From contig JAJUPC010000221.1 of the NCBI GenBank assembly GCA_023614405.1, positions 372,001 through 436,000 on the forward strand: DNA of 64,000 nt, read 5' to 3'. The position numbers and the translations under genes are program-made. Each line of letters starts with the position of its first letter. The stretch's first letter is position 1. The DNA comes from Avena insularis. Lineage: Eukaryota > Streptophyta > Magnoliopsida > Poales > Poaceae. The notes below the pieces were generated by a model, which saw only the letters and a list, made by a program, of their open reading frames with translations, was not told the origin of the DNA and did no database searches. Below are positions 14,048 through 28,200 of the stretch, one piece after another.

Positions 14048-15844
14048 GTGGTTTGTGGAAAGAACACACATGCAATGACTCATGGGGATCCATGTGTGGT
14101 TTGTGGAAAGAACACACATGCAATGACACTAGTTGATCCATATGTGGTTTGTGGAAAGAACACACATGAAATGACTCAGGGGGATCCATGTGTTGTTAGT
14201 GGAGAGAACACACAAGCAATGACCACTGGTCGATCCATATGTGGTTTGTGGAAAGAACACACATGCAATGACTCAGGGGGATCCATGTGTGGTTTGTGGG
14301 AAGAACACACATGCAATGACCATTGGTTCATCCATGTGTGATTTGTGGAAAGAACACACATGCAATGACACTGGTGGATCCATTATTGGTTTGTGAAAAC
14401 AACACACATGCAATGACTCTAGTGCTGGTTTTAGTATAAGAACACACATGCAATGACTCTAGTGGGTCCGTATGTGGTTCGTGAAAAGAACACACATGCG
14501 ATGAATCTAGTGGATCCATATTTGGTTTGTGGAAAAGAACACACATGCAATGACCACTGGTTGATCCATATGTGGTTTGTGGAAAGAACACACATGCAAT
14601 GACACTGGTTGATCCATCGGTGGTTTGTGGAAAGAAAACACATGGAATGAGTCTAATACTAGTTTCAGTTTAAGAACACACATGCAATGAATCTAGTGCG
14701 GGTTTTAGTATAAGAACAAACATGCAATGACACTGGTCGATCCATATGTGGTTTGTGGAAAGAACACACATGCAATCACACTGGTGGATCCATATGTGGT
14801 TTGTGAAAAGAACACACATGCAATGACTCTAGTGCTGGTTTTAGTATAAGAACATACATGCAATGACTCTAGTGGGTCCATATGTGGTTGTTGAAAAGAA
14901 CACACATGCAATGACTCTAGTGGATCCATATGTGGTTTATGGAAAAGAACACACATGCAATGCCACTAGTGGATCCATGTGTGGTTTCTGGAAAGAACAC
15001 ACATGCAATGACACTGGTTGATCCATGTGTGGTTTGTGGAAAGAATACACATGCAATGACTCTAGTGGGTCGATATGTGGTTTGTGAAAAGAACACACAT
15101 GCAATGACTCTAGTGGATCCATATTTGGTTTGTGGAAAGAACACACATGCAATGACACTGGTTGATCCATCGGTGGTTTGTGGAAAGAAAACACATGGAA
15201 TGAGTCTAATACTGGTTTCAGTTTAAGAACACACATGCAATGACTCTAGTGCTGGTTTTAGTATAAGAACACATATGCAATGTCTCTAGTGCTGGTTTTA
15301 GTATAAGAACACACATGCAATGACACTGGTTGATCCATATGTGGTTTGTGGAAAGAACACACATGCAATGACTCAGGGGGATGCATGTGTGGTTTCTGGA
15401 AAGAACACACATGCAATGACCACTGGTTGATCCATGTGTGTTTTGTGGAAAAAAACACATGATGACACTGGTGGATCCATATGTGGTTTGTGAAAAGAAC
15501 ACACATGCAATGACTCTAGTGCTGGTTTTAGTATAAGAACACACATGCAATAACTCTAGTGGGTCCATATGTAGTTTGTGAAAAGAACACACATGCAATG
15601 ACTCTAGTGGATCCATAGGTGGTTTGTCGAAAAGAACAGACATGCAATGACCACTGGTTGATCCATATGTGGTTTGTGGAAAGAACACACATGCAATGAC
15701 ACTGGTTGATCCATGTTTGGTGTGTGGAAAGAACACACATGCAATGACTCTAGTGCTTGTTTTAGTATAAGAACACACATGCAATGACTCTAGTGCTGGT
15801 TTTAGTATAAGAACACACATGCAATCACACTGGTTGATCCATAT
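14048..15844. repeat. HOR unit 2 (short type, 1.80 kb)
   Basis: It has the same beginning and end as unit 1 but lacks the 5040-type module body and the tag unit. The junction near 14715-14790 joins AAGAACAAACATG and CACTGGTCGATCC directly to CAATCACACTGGTGG. Markers at the far end are TTTCAGTTTAAG and CAGGGGGATGCATG at 15375. The AAGAACAAACATG variant is shared with unit 6, which suggests a unit-6-like parent. Confidence 0.82.
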
Positions 15845-17753
15845 GTGGTTTGTGGAAAGAACACACATGCAATGACTCATGGGGATCCATGTGTGGTTTG
15901 TGGAAAGAACACACATGCAATGACACTAGTTGATCCATATGTGGTTTGTGGAAAGAACACACATGAAATGACTCAGGGGGATCCATGTGTGGTTAGTGGA
16001 GAGAACACACAAGCAATGACCACTGGTAGATCCATATGTGGTTTGTGGAAAGAACACACATGCAATGACTCAGGGGGATCCATGTGTGGTTTGTGGGAAG
16101 AACACACATGCAATGACCATTGGTTCATCCATGTGTGATTTGTGGAAAGAACACACATGCAATGACACTGGTGGATCCATTATTGGTTTGTGAAAACAAC
16201 ACACATGCAATGACTCTAGTGCTGGTTTTAGTATAAGAACACACATGCAATGACTCTAGTGGGTCCGTATGTGGTTCGTGAAAAGAACACACATGCGATG
16301 AATCTAGGGGATCCATATTTGGTTTGTGGAAAGAAGACACATGCAATGACACTGGTGGATCCAAATATGGTTCATGACAGGAACACACATGCAATAATTC
16401 TAGTGGATACATATGTGGTTTGTGGAAAGAACACACATGCAATGAACTCTAGTGGATACATATGTGGTTTGTGGAAAAGAACACGCATGCAAGGACCACT
16501 GGTTGATCCATAAGTGGTTTGTGGAAAGAACACACATGCAATGAACACTAGTTGAACCATGTGTGGTTTCTGGAAAGAACACACAATGACTCAGGGGGAT
16601 CCATTTGTGGTTTATGGAAAGAACACACATGCAATGACCACTGGTCGATCCATGTGTGGTTTGTGGAAAGAACACACATGCAATCACACTGGTGGATCCA
16701 TATGTGGTTTGTGAAAAGAACACACATGCAATGACTCTAGTGCTGGTTTTAGTATAAGAACATACATGCAATGACTCTAGTGGGTCCATATGTGGTTGTT
16801 GAAAAGAACACACATGCAATGACTCTAGTGGATCCATATGTGGTTTATGGAAAAGAACACACATGCAATGCCACTAGTGGATCCATGTGTGGTTTCTGGA
16901 AAGAACACACATGCAATGACACTGGTTGATCTGTGTGTGGTTTGTGGAAAGAATACACATGCAATGACTCTAGTGGGTCGATATGTGGTTTGTGAAAAGA
17001 ACACACATGCAATGACTCTAGTGGATCCATATTTGGTTTGTGGAAAGAACACACATGCAATGACACTGGTTGATCCATCGGTGGTTTGTGGAAAGAAAAC
17101 ACATGGAATGAGTCTAATACTGGTTTCAGTTTAAGAACACACATGCAATGACTCTAGTGCTCGTTTTAGTATAAGAACACATATGCAATGTCTCTAGTGC
17201 TGGTTTTAGTATAAGAACACACATGCAATGACACTGGTTGATCCATATGTGGTTTGTGGAAAGAACACACATGCAATGACTCAGGGGGATGCATGTGTGG
17301 TTTCTGGAAAGAACACACATGCAATGACCACTGGTTGATCCATGTGTGTTTTGTGGAAAGAAAACACATGATGACACTGGTGGATCCATATGTGGTTTGT
17401 GAAAAGAACACACATGCAATGACTCTAGTGCTGGTTTTAGTATAAGAACACACATGCAATAACTCTAGTGGGTCCATACGTAGTTTGTGAAAAGAACACA
17501 CATGCAATGACTCTAGTGGATCCATAGGTGGTTTGTCGAAAAGAACAGACATGCAATGACCACTGGTTGATCCATATGTGGTTTGTGGAAAGAACACACA
17601 TGCAATGACACTGGTTGATCCATGTTTGGTGTGTGGAAAGAACACACATGCAATGACTCTAGTGCTTGTTTTAGTATAAGAACACACATGCAATGACTCT
17701 AGTGCTGGTTTTAGTATAAGAACACACATGCAATCACACTGGTTGATCCATAT
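15845..17753. repeat. HOR unit 3 (long type, 1.91 kb)
   Basis: The deletion differs from unit 2. Here ATCCATATTTGGTTTGTGG is joined directly to AAAGAAGACACATG and the tag unit (tag at 16373, with AAATATGG). That removes about 0.8 kb relative to unit 1 but keeps the tag neighbourhood. The marker CAGGGGGATGCATG is at 17283. The tag variant AAATATGG is shared with units 1 and 4. Confidence 0.82.
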
Positions 17754-19667
17754 GTGGTTTGTGGAAAGAACACACATGCAATGACTCATGGGGATCCATG
17801 TGTGGTTTGTGGAAAGAACACACATGCAATGACACTAGTTGATCCATATGTGGTTTGTGGAAAGAACACACATGAAATGACTCAGGGGGATCCATGTGTG
17901 GTTAGTGGAGAGAACACACAAGCAATGACCACTGGTAGATCCATATGTGGTTTGTGGAAAGAACACACATGCAATGACTCAGGGGGATCCATGTGTGGTT
18001 TGTGGGAAGAACACACATGCAATGACCATTGGTTCATCCATGTGTGATTTGTGGAAAGAACACACATGCAATGACACTGGTGGATCCATTATTGGTTTGT
18101 GAAAACAACACACATGCAATGACTCTAGTGCTGGTTTTAGTATAAGAACACACATGCAATGACTCTAGTGGGTCCGTATGTGGTTCGTGAAAAGAACACA
18201 CATGCGATGAATCTAGTGGATCCATATTTGGTTTGTGGAAAGAAGACACATGCAATGACACTGGTGGATCCAAATATGGTTCATGACAGGAACACACATG
18301 CAATGATTCTAGTGGATACATATGTGGTTTGTGGAAAGAACACACATGCAATGAACTCTAGTGGATACATATGTGGTTTGTGGAAAAGAACACGCATGCA
18401 AGGACCACTGGTTGATCCATAAGTGGTTTGTGGAAAGAACACACATGCAGTGAACACTAGTTGAACCATGTGTGGGTTCTGGAAAGAACACACATGCAAT
18501 GACTCAGGGGGATCCATTTGTGGTTTATGGAAAGAACACACATGCAATGACCACTGGTCGATCCATGTGTGGTTTGTGGAAAGAACACACATGCAATCAC
18601 ACTGGTGGATCCATATGTGGTTTGTGAAAAGAACACACATGCAATGACTCTAGTGCTTGTTTTAGTATAAGAACATACATGCAATGACTCTAGTGGGTCC
18701 ATATGTGGTTGTTGAAAAGAACACACATGCAATGACTCTAGTGGATCCATATGTGGTTTATGGAAAAGAACACACATGCAATGCCACTAGTGGATCCATG
18801 TGTGGTTTCTGGAAAGAACACACATGCAATGACACTGGTTGATCTGTGTGTGGTTTGTGGAAAGAATACACATGCAATGACTCTAGTGGGTCGATATGTG
18901 GTTTGTGAAAAGAACACACATGCAATGACTCTAGTGGATCCATATTTGGTTTGTGGAAAGAACACACATGCAATGACACTGGTTGATCCATCGGTGGTTT
19001 GTGGAAAGAAAACACATGGAATGAGTCTAATACTGGTTTCAGTTTAAGAACACACATGCAATGACTCTAGTGCTCGTTTTAGTATAAGAACACATATGCA
19101 ATGTCTCTAGTGCTGGTTTTAGTATAAGAACACACATGCAATGACCTTTGGTTGATCCATATGTGGTTTGTGGAAAGAACACACATGCAATGACTCAGGG
19201 GGATGCATGTGTGGTTTCTGGAAAGAACACACATGCAATGACCACTGGTTGATCCATGTGTGTTTTGTGGAAAGAAAACACATGATGACACTGGTGGATC
19301 CATATGTGGTTTGTGAAAAGAACACACATGCAATGACTCTAGTGCTGGTTTTAGTATAAGAACACACATGCAATAACTCTAGTGGGTCCATATGTAGTTT
19401 GTGAAAAGAACACACATGCAATGACTCTAGTGGATCCATAGGTGGTTTGTCGAAAAGAACAGACATGCAATGACCACTGGTTGATCCATATGTGGTTTGT
19501 GGAAAGAACACACATGCAATGACACTGGTTGATCCATGTTTGGTGTGTGGAAAGAACACACATGCAATGACTCTAGTGCTGGTTTTAGTATAAGAACACA
19601 CTTGCAATGACTCTAGTGCTGGTTTTAGTATAAGAACACACATGCAATCACACTGGTTGATCCATAT
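17754..19667. repeat. HOR unit 4 (long type, 1.91 kb)
   Basis: Nearly identical to unit 3, with the same deletion junction, the tag at 18282 and the CAGGGGGATGCATG marker at 19197. Small private changes include GACCTTTGGTTGATCC near 19144. Units 3 and 4 are adjacent and carry the same junction, so one arose from the other by tandem duplication. Confidence 0.82.
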
Positions 19668-21463
19668 GTGGTTTGTGGAAAGAACACACATGCAATGACT
19701 CATGGGGATCCATGTGTGGTTTGTGGAAAGAACACACATGCAATGACACTAGTTGATCCATATGTGGTTTGTGGAAAGAACACACATGAAATGACTCAGG
19801 GGGATCCATGTGTGGTTAGTGGAGAGAACACACAAGCAATGACCACTGGTCGATCCATATGTGGTTTGTGGAAAGAACACACATGCAATGACTCAGGGGG
19901 ATCCATGTGTGGTTTGTGGGAAGAACACACATGCAATGACCATTGGTTCATCCATGTGTGATTTGTGGAAAGAACACACATGCAATGACACTGGTGGATC
20001 CATTATTGGTTTGTGAAAACAACACACATGCAATGACTCTAGTGCTGGTTTTAGTATAAGAACACACATGCAATGACTCTAGTGGGTCCGTATGTGGTTC
20101 GTGAAAAGAACACACATGCGATGAATCTAGTGGATCCATATTTGGTTTGTGGAAAAGAACACACATGCAATGACCACTGGTTGATCCATATGTGGTTTGT
20201 GGAAAGAACACACATGCAATGACACTGGTTGATCCATCGGTGGTTTGTGGAAAGAAAACACATGGAATGAGTCTAATACTAGTTTCAGTTTAAGAACACA
20301 CATGCAATGAATCTAGTGCTGGTTTTAGTATAAGAACAAACATGCAATGACACTGGTCGATCCATATGTGGTTTGTGGAAAGAACACACATGCAATCACA
20401 CTGGTGGATCCATATGTGGTTTGTGAAAAGAACACACATGCAATGACTCTAGTGCTGGTTTTAGTATAAGAACATACATGCAATGACTCTAGTGGGTCCA
20501 TATGTGGTTGTTGAAAAGAACACACATGCAATGACTCTATTGGATCCATATTTGGTTTATGGAAAAGAACAAACATGCAATGCCACTAGTGGATCCATGT
20601 GGTTTTGGAAAGAACACACATGCAATGACACTGGTTGATCCATGTGTGGTTTGTGGAAAGAATACACATGCAATGACTCTAGTGGGTCGATATGTGGTTT
20701 GTGAAAAGAACACACATGCAATGACTCTAGTGGATCCATATTTGGTTTGTGGAAAGAACACACATGCAATGACCTTTGGTTGATCCATCGCTGGTTTGTG
20801 TAAAGAAAACACATGGAATGAGTCTAATACTGGTTTCAGTTTAAGAACACACATGCAATGACTCTAGTGCTGGTTTTAGTATAAGAACACATATGCAATG
20901 TCTCTAGTGCTGGTTTTAGTATAAGAACACACATGCAATGACACTGGTTGATCCATATGTGGTTTGTGGAAAGAACACACATGCAATGACTCAGGGGGAT
21001 GCATGTGTGGTTTCTGGAAAGAACACACATGCATTGACCACTGGTTGATCCATGTGTGTTTTGTGGAAAGAAAACACATGATGACACTGGTGGATCCATA
21101 TGTGGTTTGTGAAAAGAACACACATGCAATGACTCTAGTGCTGGTTTTAGTATAAGAACACACATGCAATAACTCTAGTGGGTCCATATGTAGTTTGTGA
21201 AAAGAACACACATGCAATGACTCTAGTGGATCCATAGGTGGTTTGTCGAAAAGAACAGACATGCAATGACCACTAGTTGATCCATATGTGGTTTGTGGAA
21301 AGAACACACATGCAATGACACTGGTTGATCCATGTTTGGTGTGTGGAAAGAACACACATGTAATGACTCTAGTGCTGGTTTTAGTATAAGAACACACATG
21401 CAATGACACTAGTGCTGGTTTTAGTATAAGAACACACATGCAATCACACTGGTTGATCCATAT
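19668..21463. repeat. HOR unit 5 (short type, 1.80 kb)
   Basis: The same junction as unit 2 (AAGAACAAACATG then GGTCGATCC then CAATCACAC near 20335-20400) and the same length to within one base. The marker CAGGGGGATGCATG is at 20993. It has a private small deletion, CCATGTGGTTTTGG, near 20597, and GACCTTTGG near 20772. Confidence 0.82.
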
Positions 21464-23460
21464 GTGGTTTGTGGAAAGAACACACATGCAATGACTCATG
21501 GGGATCCATGTGTGGTTTGTGGAAAGAACACACATGCAATGACACTAGTTGATCCATATGTGGTTTGTGGAAAGAACACACATGAAATGACTCAGGGGGA
21601 TCCATGTGTGGTTAGTGGAGAGAACACACAAGCAATGACCACTGGTCGATCCATATGTGGTTTGTGGAAAGAACACACATGCAATGACTCAGGGGGATCC
21701 ATGTGTGGTTTGTGGGAAGAACACACATGCAATGACCATTGGTTCATCCATGTGTGATTTGTGGAAAGAACACACATGCAATGACACTGGTGGATCCATT
21801 ATTGGTTTGTGAAAACAACACACATGCAATGACTCTAGTGCTGGTTTTAGTATAAGAACACACATGCAATGACTCTAGTGGGTCCGTATGTGGTTCGTGA
21901 AAAGAACACACATGCGATGAATCTAGTGGATCCATATTTGGTTTGTGGAAAAGAACACACATGCAATGACCACTGGTTGATCCATATGTGGTTTGTGGAA
22001 AGAACACACATGCAATGACACTGGTTGATCCATCGGTGGTTTGTGGAAAGAAAACACATGGAATGAGTCTAATACTAGTTTCAGTTTAAGAACACACATG
22101 CAATGAATCTAGTGCTGGTTTTAGTATAAGAACAAACATGCAATGACACTGGTCGATCCATATGTGGTTTGTGGAAAGAACACACATGCAATGACTCAGG
22201 GGGATCTATGTGTGTTTTGTAAAAAGAACACACATGCAATGACTCTAGTGCTGGTTTTAGTATAAGAACACACATGCTATGACTCTAGTGGGTCCATATG
22301 TGGTTTGTGAAAAGAACACACATGCAATGACTCTAGTGGATCCATATGTGGTTTGTGGAAAATAACACACATGCAATGCCACTGGTGGATCCATGTGTGG
22401 TTTGCGGAAAGAACACACATGTAATTACACTGGTTGATCCATGTGTGGTTTGTGGAAAGAACACACATGCAATGACTCTAGTTCTGGTTTTAGTATAAGA
22501 ACACACAGGCAATGACACTTGTTGATCCATATGTGGTTTGTGGAAAGAACACACATGCAATGACTCAGGGGGATCCATGTGTGGTTTGTGGAAAGAACAC
22601 ACATGCAATGACCACTGGTTGATCCATAAGTGGTTTGTGGAAAGAAGACACATGCAATGACACTGGTGGATCCAAATGTGGTTCATGACAGGAACACACA
22701 TGCAATGATTCTAGTGGATACATATGTGGTTTGTGGAAAGAACACACATGCAATGAACTCTAGTGGATACATATGTGGTTTGTGGAAAAGAGGACGCATG
22801 CAATGACCACTGGTTGATCCATAAGTGGTTTGTGGAAAGAACACACATGCAATGAACACTAGTTGAACCATGTGTGGTTTCTGGAAAGAACACACATGCA
22901 ATGACTCAGGGGGATCCATTTGTGGTTTGTGGAAAGAACACACATGCAATGACCACTAGTCAATCCATGTGTGGTTTGTGGAAAGAACACACATGCAATC
23001 ACACTTTTGGATCCATATGTGGTTTGTGAAAAGAACACACATGCAATGACTCTAGTGCTGGTTTTAGTATAAGAACACACATGCAATGACTCTAGTGGGT
23101 CCATATGTGGTTGTTGAAAAGAACACACATGCAATGACTCTAGTGGATCCATATGTGGTTTATGGAAAAGAACACACATGCAATGCCAGTAGTGGATCCA
23201 TGTGTGGTTTCTGGAAAGAACACACATGCAATGACACTGGTTGATCCATGTGTGGTTTGTGGAAAGAATACACATGCAATGACTCTAGTGGGTTGATATG
23301 TGGTTTGTGAAAAGAACACACATGCAATGACTCTAGTGGATCCATATTTGGTTTGTTGAAAGAACACACATGCAATGACACTGGTTGATCCATCGGTGGT
23401 TTGTGGAAAGAAAACACATGGAATGAGTCTAATACTGGTTTCAGTTTAAGAACACACATG
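21464..23460. repeat. HOR unit 6 (full type, right edge of array)
   Basis: It starts like units 1-5 and keeps both the 5040-type module (about 22085-22470, two A units shorter than in unit 1) and a tag unit at 22684 (AAATGTGG form). It ends with TTTCAGTTTAAG near 23440. The sequence then passes into the 642 bp tandem pair instead of the CAGGGGGATGCATG section, so this is the end of the regular 1.8-1.9 kb series. Confidence 0.78.
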
Positions 23461-24733
23461 CAATGAATCTAGTGCTGGTTTTAGTATAAGAACACACATT
23501 AAATGACACTGGTTCATCCATATGTGGTTTGTGGAAAGAACACATATGCAATGACTCAGGGGGATCCATGTGTGGTTTGTGGAAAGAACACACATGCAAT
23601 GACACTGGTCGATCCATATGTGGTTTGTGGAAAGAACACACATGCAATGACTAAGGGGGATCTATGTGTGTTTTGTAAAAAGAACACACATGCAATGACT
23701 CTAGTGCTGGTTTTAGTATAAGAACACACATGCTATGACTCTAGTGGGTCCATATGTGGTTTGTGAAAAGAACACACATGCAATGACTCTAGTGGATCCA
23801 TATGTGGTTTGTGGAAAATAACACACATGCAATGCCACTGGTGGATCCATGTGTGGTTTGTGGAAATAACACACATGCAATGACACTTGTTGATCCATGT
23901 GTGGTTTGTGGAAAGAACACACATGCAATGACTCTAGTTCTGGTTTTAGTATAAGAACACACAGGCAATGACCACTGGTTGATCCATATGTGGTTTGTGG
24001 AAAGAACACACATGCAATGACACTGGTTGATCCATGTGTGGTTTGTGGAAAGAACACACATGCAATGACTCTAGTGCTGGTTTTAGTATAAGAACACACA
24101 TGCAATGACTCTAGTGCTGGTTTTAGTATAAGAACATACATGAAATGACACTGGTTGATCCATATGTGGTTTGTGGAAAGAACACATATGCAATGACTCA
24201 GGGGGATCCATGTGTGGTTTGTGTAAATAACACACATGCAATGACACTGGTCGATCCATATGTTGTTTCTGGAAAGAACACACATGCAATGACTTAGGGG
24301 GATCTATGTGTGTTTTGTAAAAAGAACACACATGCAATGACTCTAGTGCTGGTTTTACTATAAGAACACACATGCTATGACTCTAGTGGGTCCATATGTG
24401 GTTTGTGAAAAGAACACACATGCAATGACTCTAGTGGATCCATATGTGGTTTGAGGAAAATAACACACATGCAATGCCACTGGTGGATCCATGTGTGGTT
24501 TGTGGAAATAACACACATGCAATGACACTGGTTGATCCATGTGTGGTTTGTGGAAAGAACACACATGCAATGACTCTAGTTCTGGTTTTAGTATAAGAAC
24601 ACACAGGCAATGACACTTGTTGATCCTTATGTGGTTTGTGGAAAGAACACACATGCAATGACTCAGGGGGATCCATGTGTGGTTTGTGGAAAGAACACAC
24701 ATGCAATGACACTTGTTGATCCTTATGTGTTTT
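23450..24733. repeat. 642-bp tandem pair
   Basis: Two copies, about 23450-24091 and 24092-24733. Matching rare variants lie exactly 642 bp apart: CACATATGCAATG at 23541 and 24183, TTTTGTAAAAAGAAC near 23671 and 24313, and GTTCTGGTTTTAG with CACACAGGCAATG near 23937 and 24579. Copies differ by scattered substitutions, for example CACTTGTTGATCC versus CACTGGTTGATCC. Confidence 0.85.
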
Positions 24734-27700
24734 GTGGAAAGAACACACATGCAATGACTTAGGGGATCCATGTGTGGTTTGTGGAAAGAACACACATGCA
24801 ATGACTACTAGTCGATCAATGTGTGGTTTGTGGAAAGAACACACATGCAATGACACTAGTGGATCCATATGTGCTTTGTGAAAAGAACACACATGCAATG
24901 ACTCTAGTGGATCCATATGTGGTTTGTGGAAAGAACACACATGCAATGACACTGGTTGATCCATATGTGGTTTGTGGAAAGAACACACATGCAATGACCA
25001 CTGGTCGATCCATGTGTGGTTTGTGGAAAGAACACACATGCAATCACACTGGTGGATCCATATGTGGTTTGTGAAAAGAACACATATGCAATGACTCTAT
25101 TGTTGGTTTTAGTATAAGAACACACAAGCAATGACTCTAGTGGGTCCATATGTGGTTGTTGAAAAGAACACACATGCAATGACTCTAGTGGATCCATATG
25201 TGGTTTGTGGAAAAGAACACACATGCTATGCCACTAGTGGATCCATGTGTGGTTTGTGGAAAGAACACACATGCAATGACAGTAGTTGATCCATGTGTGG
25301 TTTGTGGAAAGAATACACATGCAATGACTCTAGTGCTGGTTTTAGCATAAGAACATACATGCAATGACTCTACTGCTGGTTTTAGTATAAGAACACACAT
25401 GGAATGATACTGGTTGATCCATATGTGGTTTGTGGAAAGAACACACATGCAATGACTCAGGAGGATCCATATGTGGTGTGGAAAGAACACACATGCAATG
25501 ACCACTGGTCGATGCATGTGTGTTTTGTGGAAAGAACACACATGCAATGACACTGGCGGATCCATATGTGGTTTGTGAAAAGAACACACATGCAATGACT
25601 CTAGTGCTGGTTTTACTATAAGAACACACATGCAATGACTCTAGTTGGTCCATATGTGGTTTGTGAAAAGAACACGCATGCAATGACTCTAGAAGATACA
25701 TATGTGGTTTGTGGAAAAGAACACACATGCAATGACCACTGGTTGATCCATAAGTGGTTTGTGGAAAGAACACACATGCAATGAACACTGGTTGATCCAT
25801 GTGTGGTTTGTGGAATGAACACACATGCAATGGCTCAGGGGGATCCATGTGTGGTTTGTGGAAAGAACACACATGCAATGACCACTATTCGATCCATGTG
25901 TGTTTTGTGGAAATAACACACATGCAATGACACTGGTGGATCCATATGTGGTTTGTGAAAAGAACACACATGCAATGACTCTAGTGCTGGTTTTAGTATA
26001 AGCACACACATGCAATGACTCTAGTGGGTCAATATGTGGTTTGTGAAAAGAACACACATGCAATGACTCTAGAAAGAACACACATGCAATGACACTGGTT
26101 AATCCATATGTGGTTTGTGGAAAGAACACACATGCAATGACTCGGGGGGATCCATGTGTGGTTTGTGGAAAGAACACACATGCAATGACCACTGGTCGAT
26201 CCATGCGTGGTTTGTGGAAAGAACACTCATGCAATCACACTGGTGGATCCATATGTGGTTTGTGAAAAGAACACACATGCAATGACTCTAGTGCTGGTTT
26301 TAGTATAAGAACACACATGCAATGATTCTAGTGGGTCCATATGTGGTTGTTGAAAAGAATACACATGCAATGACTCTAGTGGATCCATATGTGGTTTGTA
26401 GAAAAGAACACACATGCAATGCCACTAGTGGATCCATGTGTGGTTTGTGGAAAGAACAAACATGCAATGACACTGGTTGATCCATCTGTGATTTGTGGAA
26501 AGAATACACATGCAATGACTCTAGTGCTGGTTTTAGCATCAGAACATACATGCAATGAATCTAGTGCTGGTTTTAGTATAAGAACACTCATGGAATGATA
26601 TTGGTTGATCCATATGTGGTTTGTGGAAAGAACACACATGCAATGACTCAGGGGGATCTATGTGTGTTTTGTAAAAAGAACACACATGCAATGACTCTAG
26701 TGCTGGTTTTAGTATAAGAACACACATGCTATGACTCTAGTGGGTCCATATGTGGTTTGTGAAAAGAACACACATGCAATGACTCTAGTGGATCCATATG
26801 TGGTTTGTGGAAAATAACACACATGCAATGCCACTGGTGGATCCATGTGTGGTTTGTGGAAAGAACACACATGTAATTACACTGGTTGATCCATGTGTGG
26901 TTTTGGAAAGAACACACATGCAATGACTCTAGTTCTGGTTTTAGTATAAGAACACACAGGCAATGACACTTGTTGATCCATATGTGGTTTGTGGAAAGAA
27001 CACACATGCAATGACTTAGGGGGATCCATGTGTGGTTTGTGGAAAGAACACACATGCAATGACACTAGTCGATGCATATGTGGTTTGTGGAAAGAACACA
27101 CATGCAATGACTCAGGGGGATCTATGTGTGTTTTGTAAAAAGATCACACATGCTATGACTCTAGTGGGTGCATATCTAGTTTGTGAAAAGAACACACATG
27201 CAATGAATCTAGTGGATCCATATGTGGTCTGTGGAAAATAACACAGATGCAATGCCACTGGTGGATCCATGTGTGGTTTGTGTAAAGAACACACAGGCAA
27301 TGACACTGGTTGATCCATGTGTGGTTTGTGAAAAGAACACACATGCAATGACCACTGGTCGATGCATGTGTGTTTTGTGGGAAGAACACACATGCAATGA
27401 CACTGGGGGATCCATATGTGGTTTGTGAAAAGAACACACATGCAATGAATCTAGTGCTGGTTTTATTATAAGAACACACATGCAATGACTCTAGTGGGTC
27501 CATATGTGGTTTGTGAAAATAACACACATGCAATGACTCTAGTGGATACATATGTGGTTTGTGGAAAAGAACACACATGCAATGACCACTAGGTCATCCA
27601 TAAGTGGTTTGTGGAAAGAACACACATGCAATGAACACTGGTTGATCCATGTGTGGTTTGTGGAATGAACACACATGCAATGACTCAGGGGGATCCATGT

Positions 27701-28200
27701 GTGGTTTATGGAAAGAACACACATGCAATGACCACTAGTCGATCCATGTGTGTTTTGTGGAAAGAACACACATGCAATGACACTGGTGGATCCATATGTG
27801 GTTTGTGAAAAGAACACACATGCAATGATTCTAGTGCTGGTTTTAGTATAAGAACACACATGCAATGACTCTAGTGGGTCCATATGTGGTTTGTGAAAAG
27901 AACACACATGCAACGACTCTAGTGGATCCATATGTGGTTTGTGGAAAACAACACACATGCAATGACCACTGGTTGATCCATAAGTGGTTTGTGGAAAGAA
28001 GACACATGAAGTGAACACTGGTTGATCCATGTGTGGTTTGTGGAAAGAACACACCTGGAATGACTCAGGGGGATCCATGTGTGGTTTGTGGAAAGAACAC
28101 ACATGTAATGACTCCGGGGGATCCATGTGTGGTTTGTGGAAAGAACACACATGCAATGACCACTGGTGGATCCATGTGTGGTTTGTGGAAAGAACACACA
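24734..28200. repeat. Mosaic satellite segment
   Basis: A and B units without a clear single period. It contains two degraded 5040-type modules (TTTTGTAAAAAG near 26668 and TTTTGTAAAAAGATC near 27130), a truncated unit near 26060-26085, and a stretch (about 27540-28200) that is related to 29310-29990 at an offset near 1750. No gene or non-satellite DNA. Confidence 0.75.
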
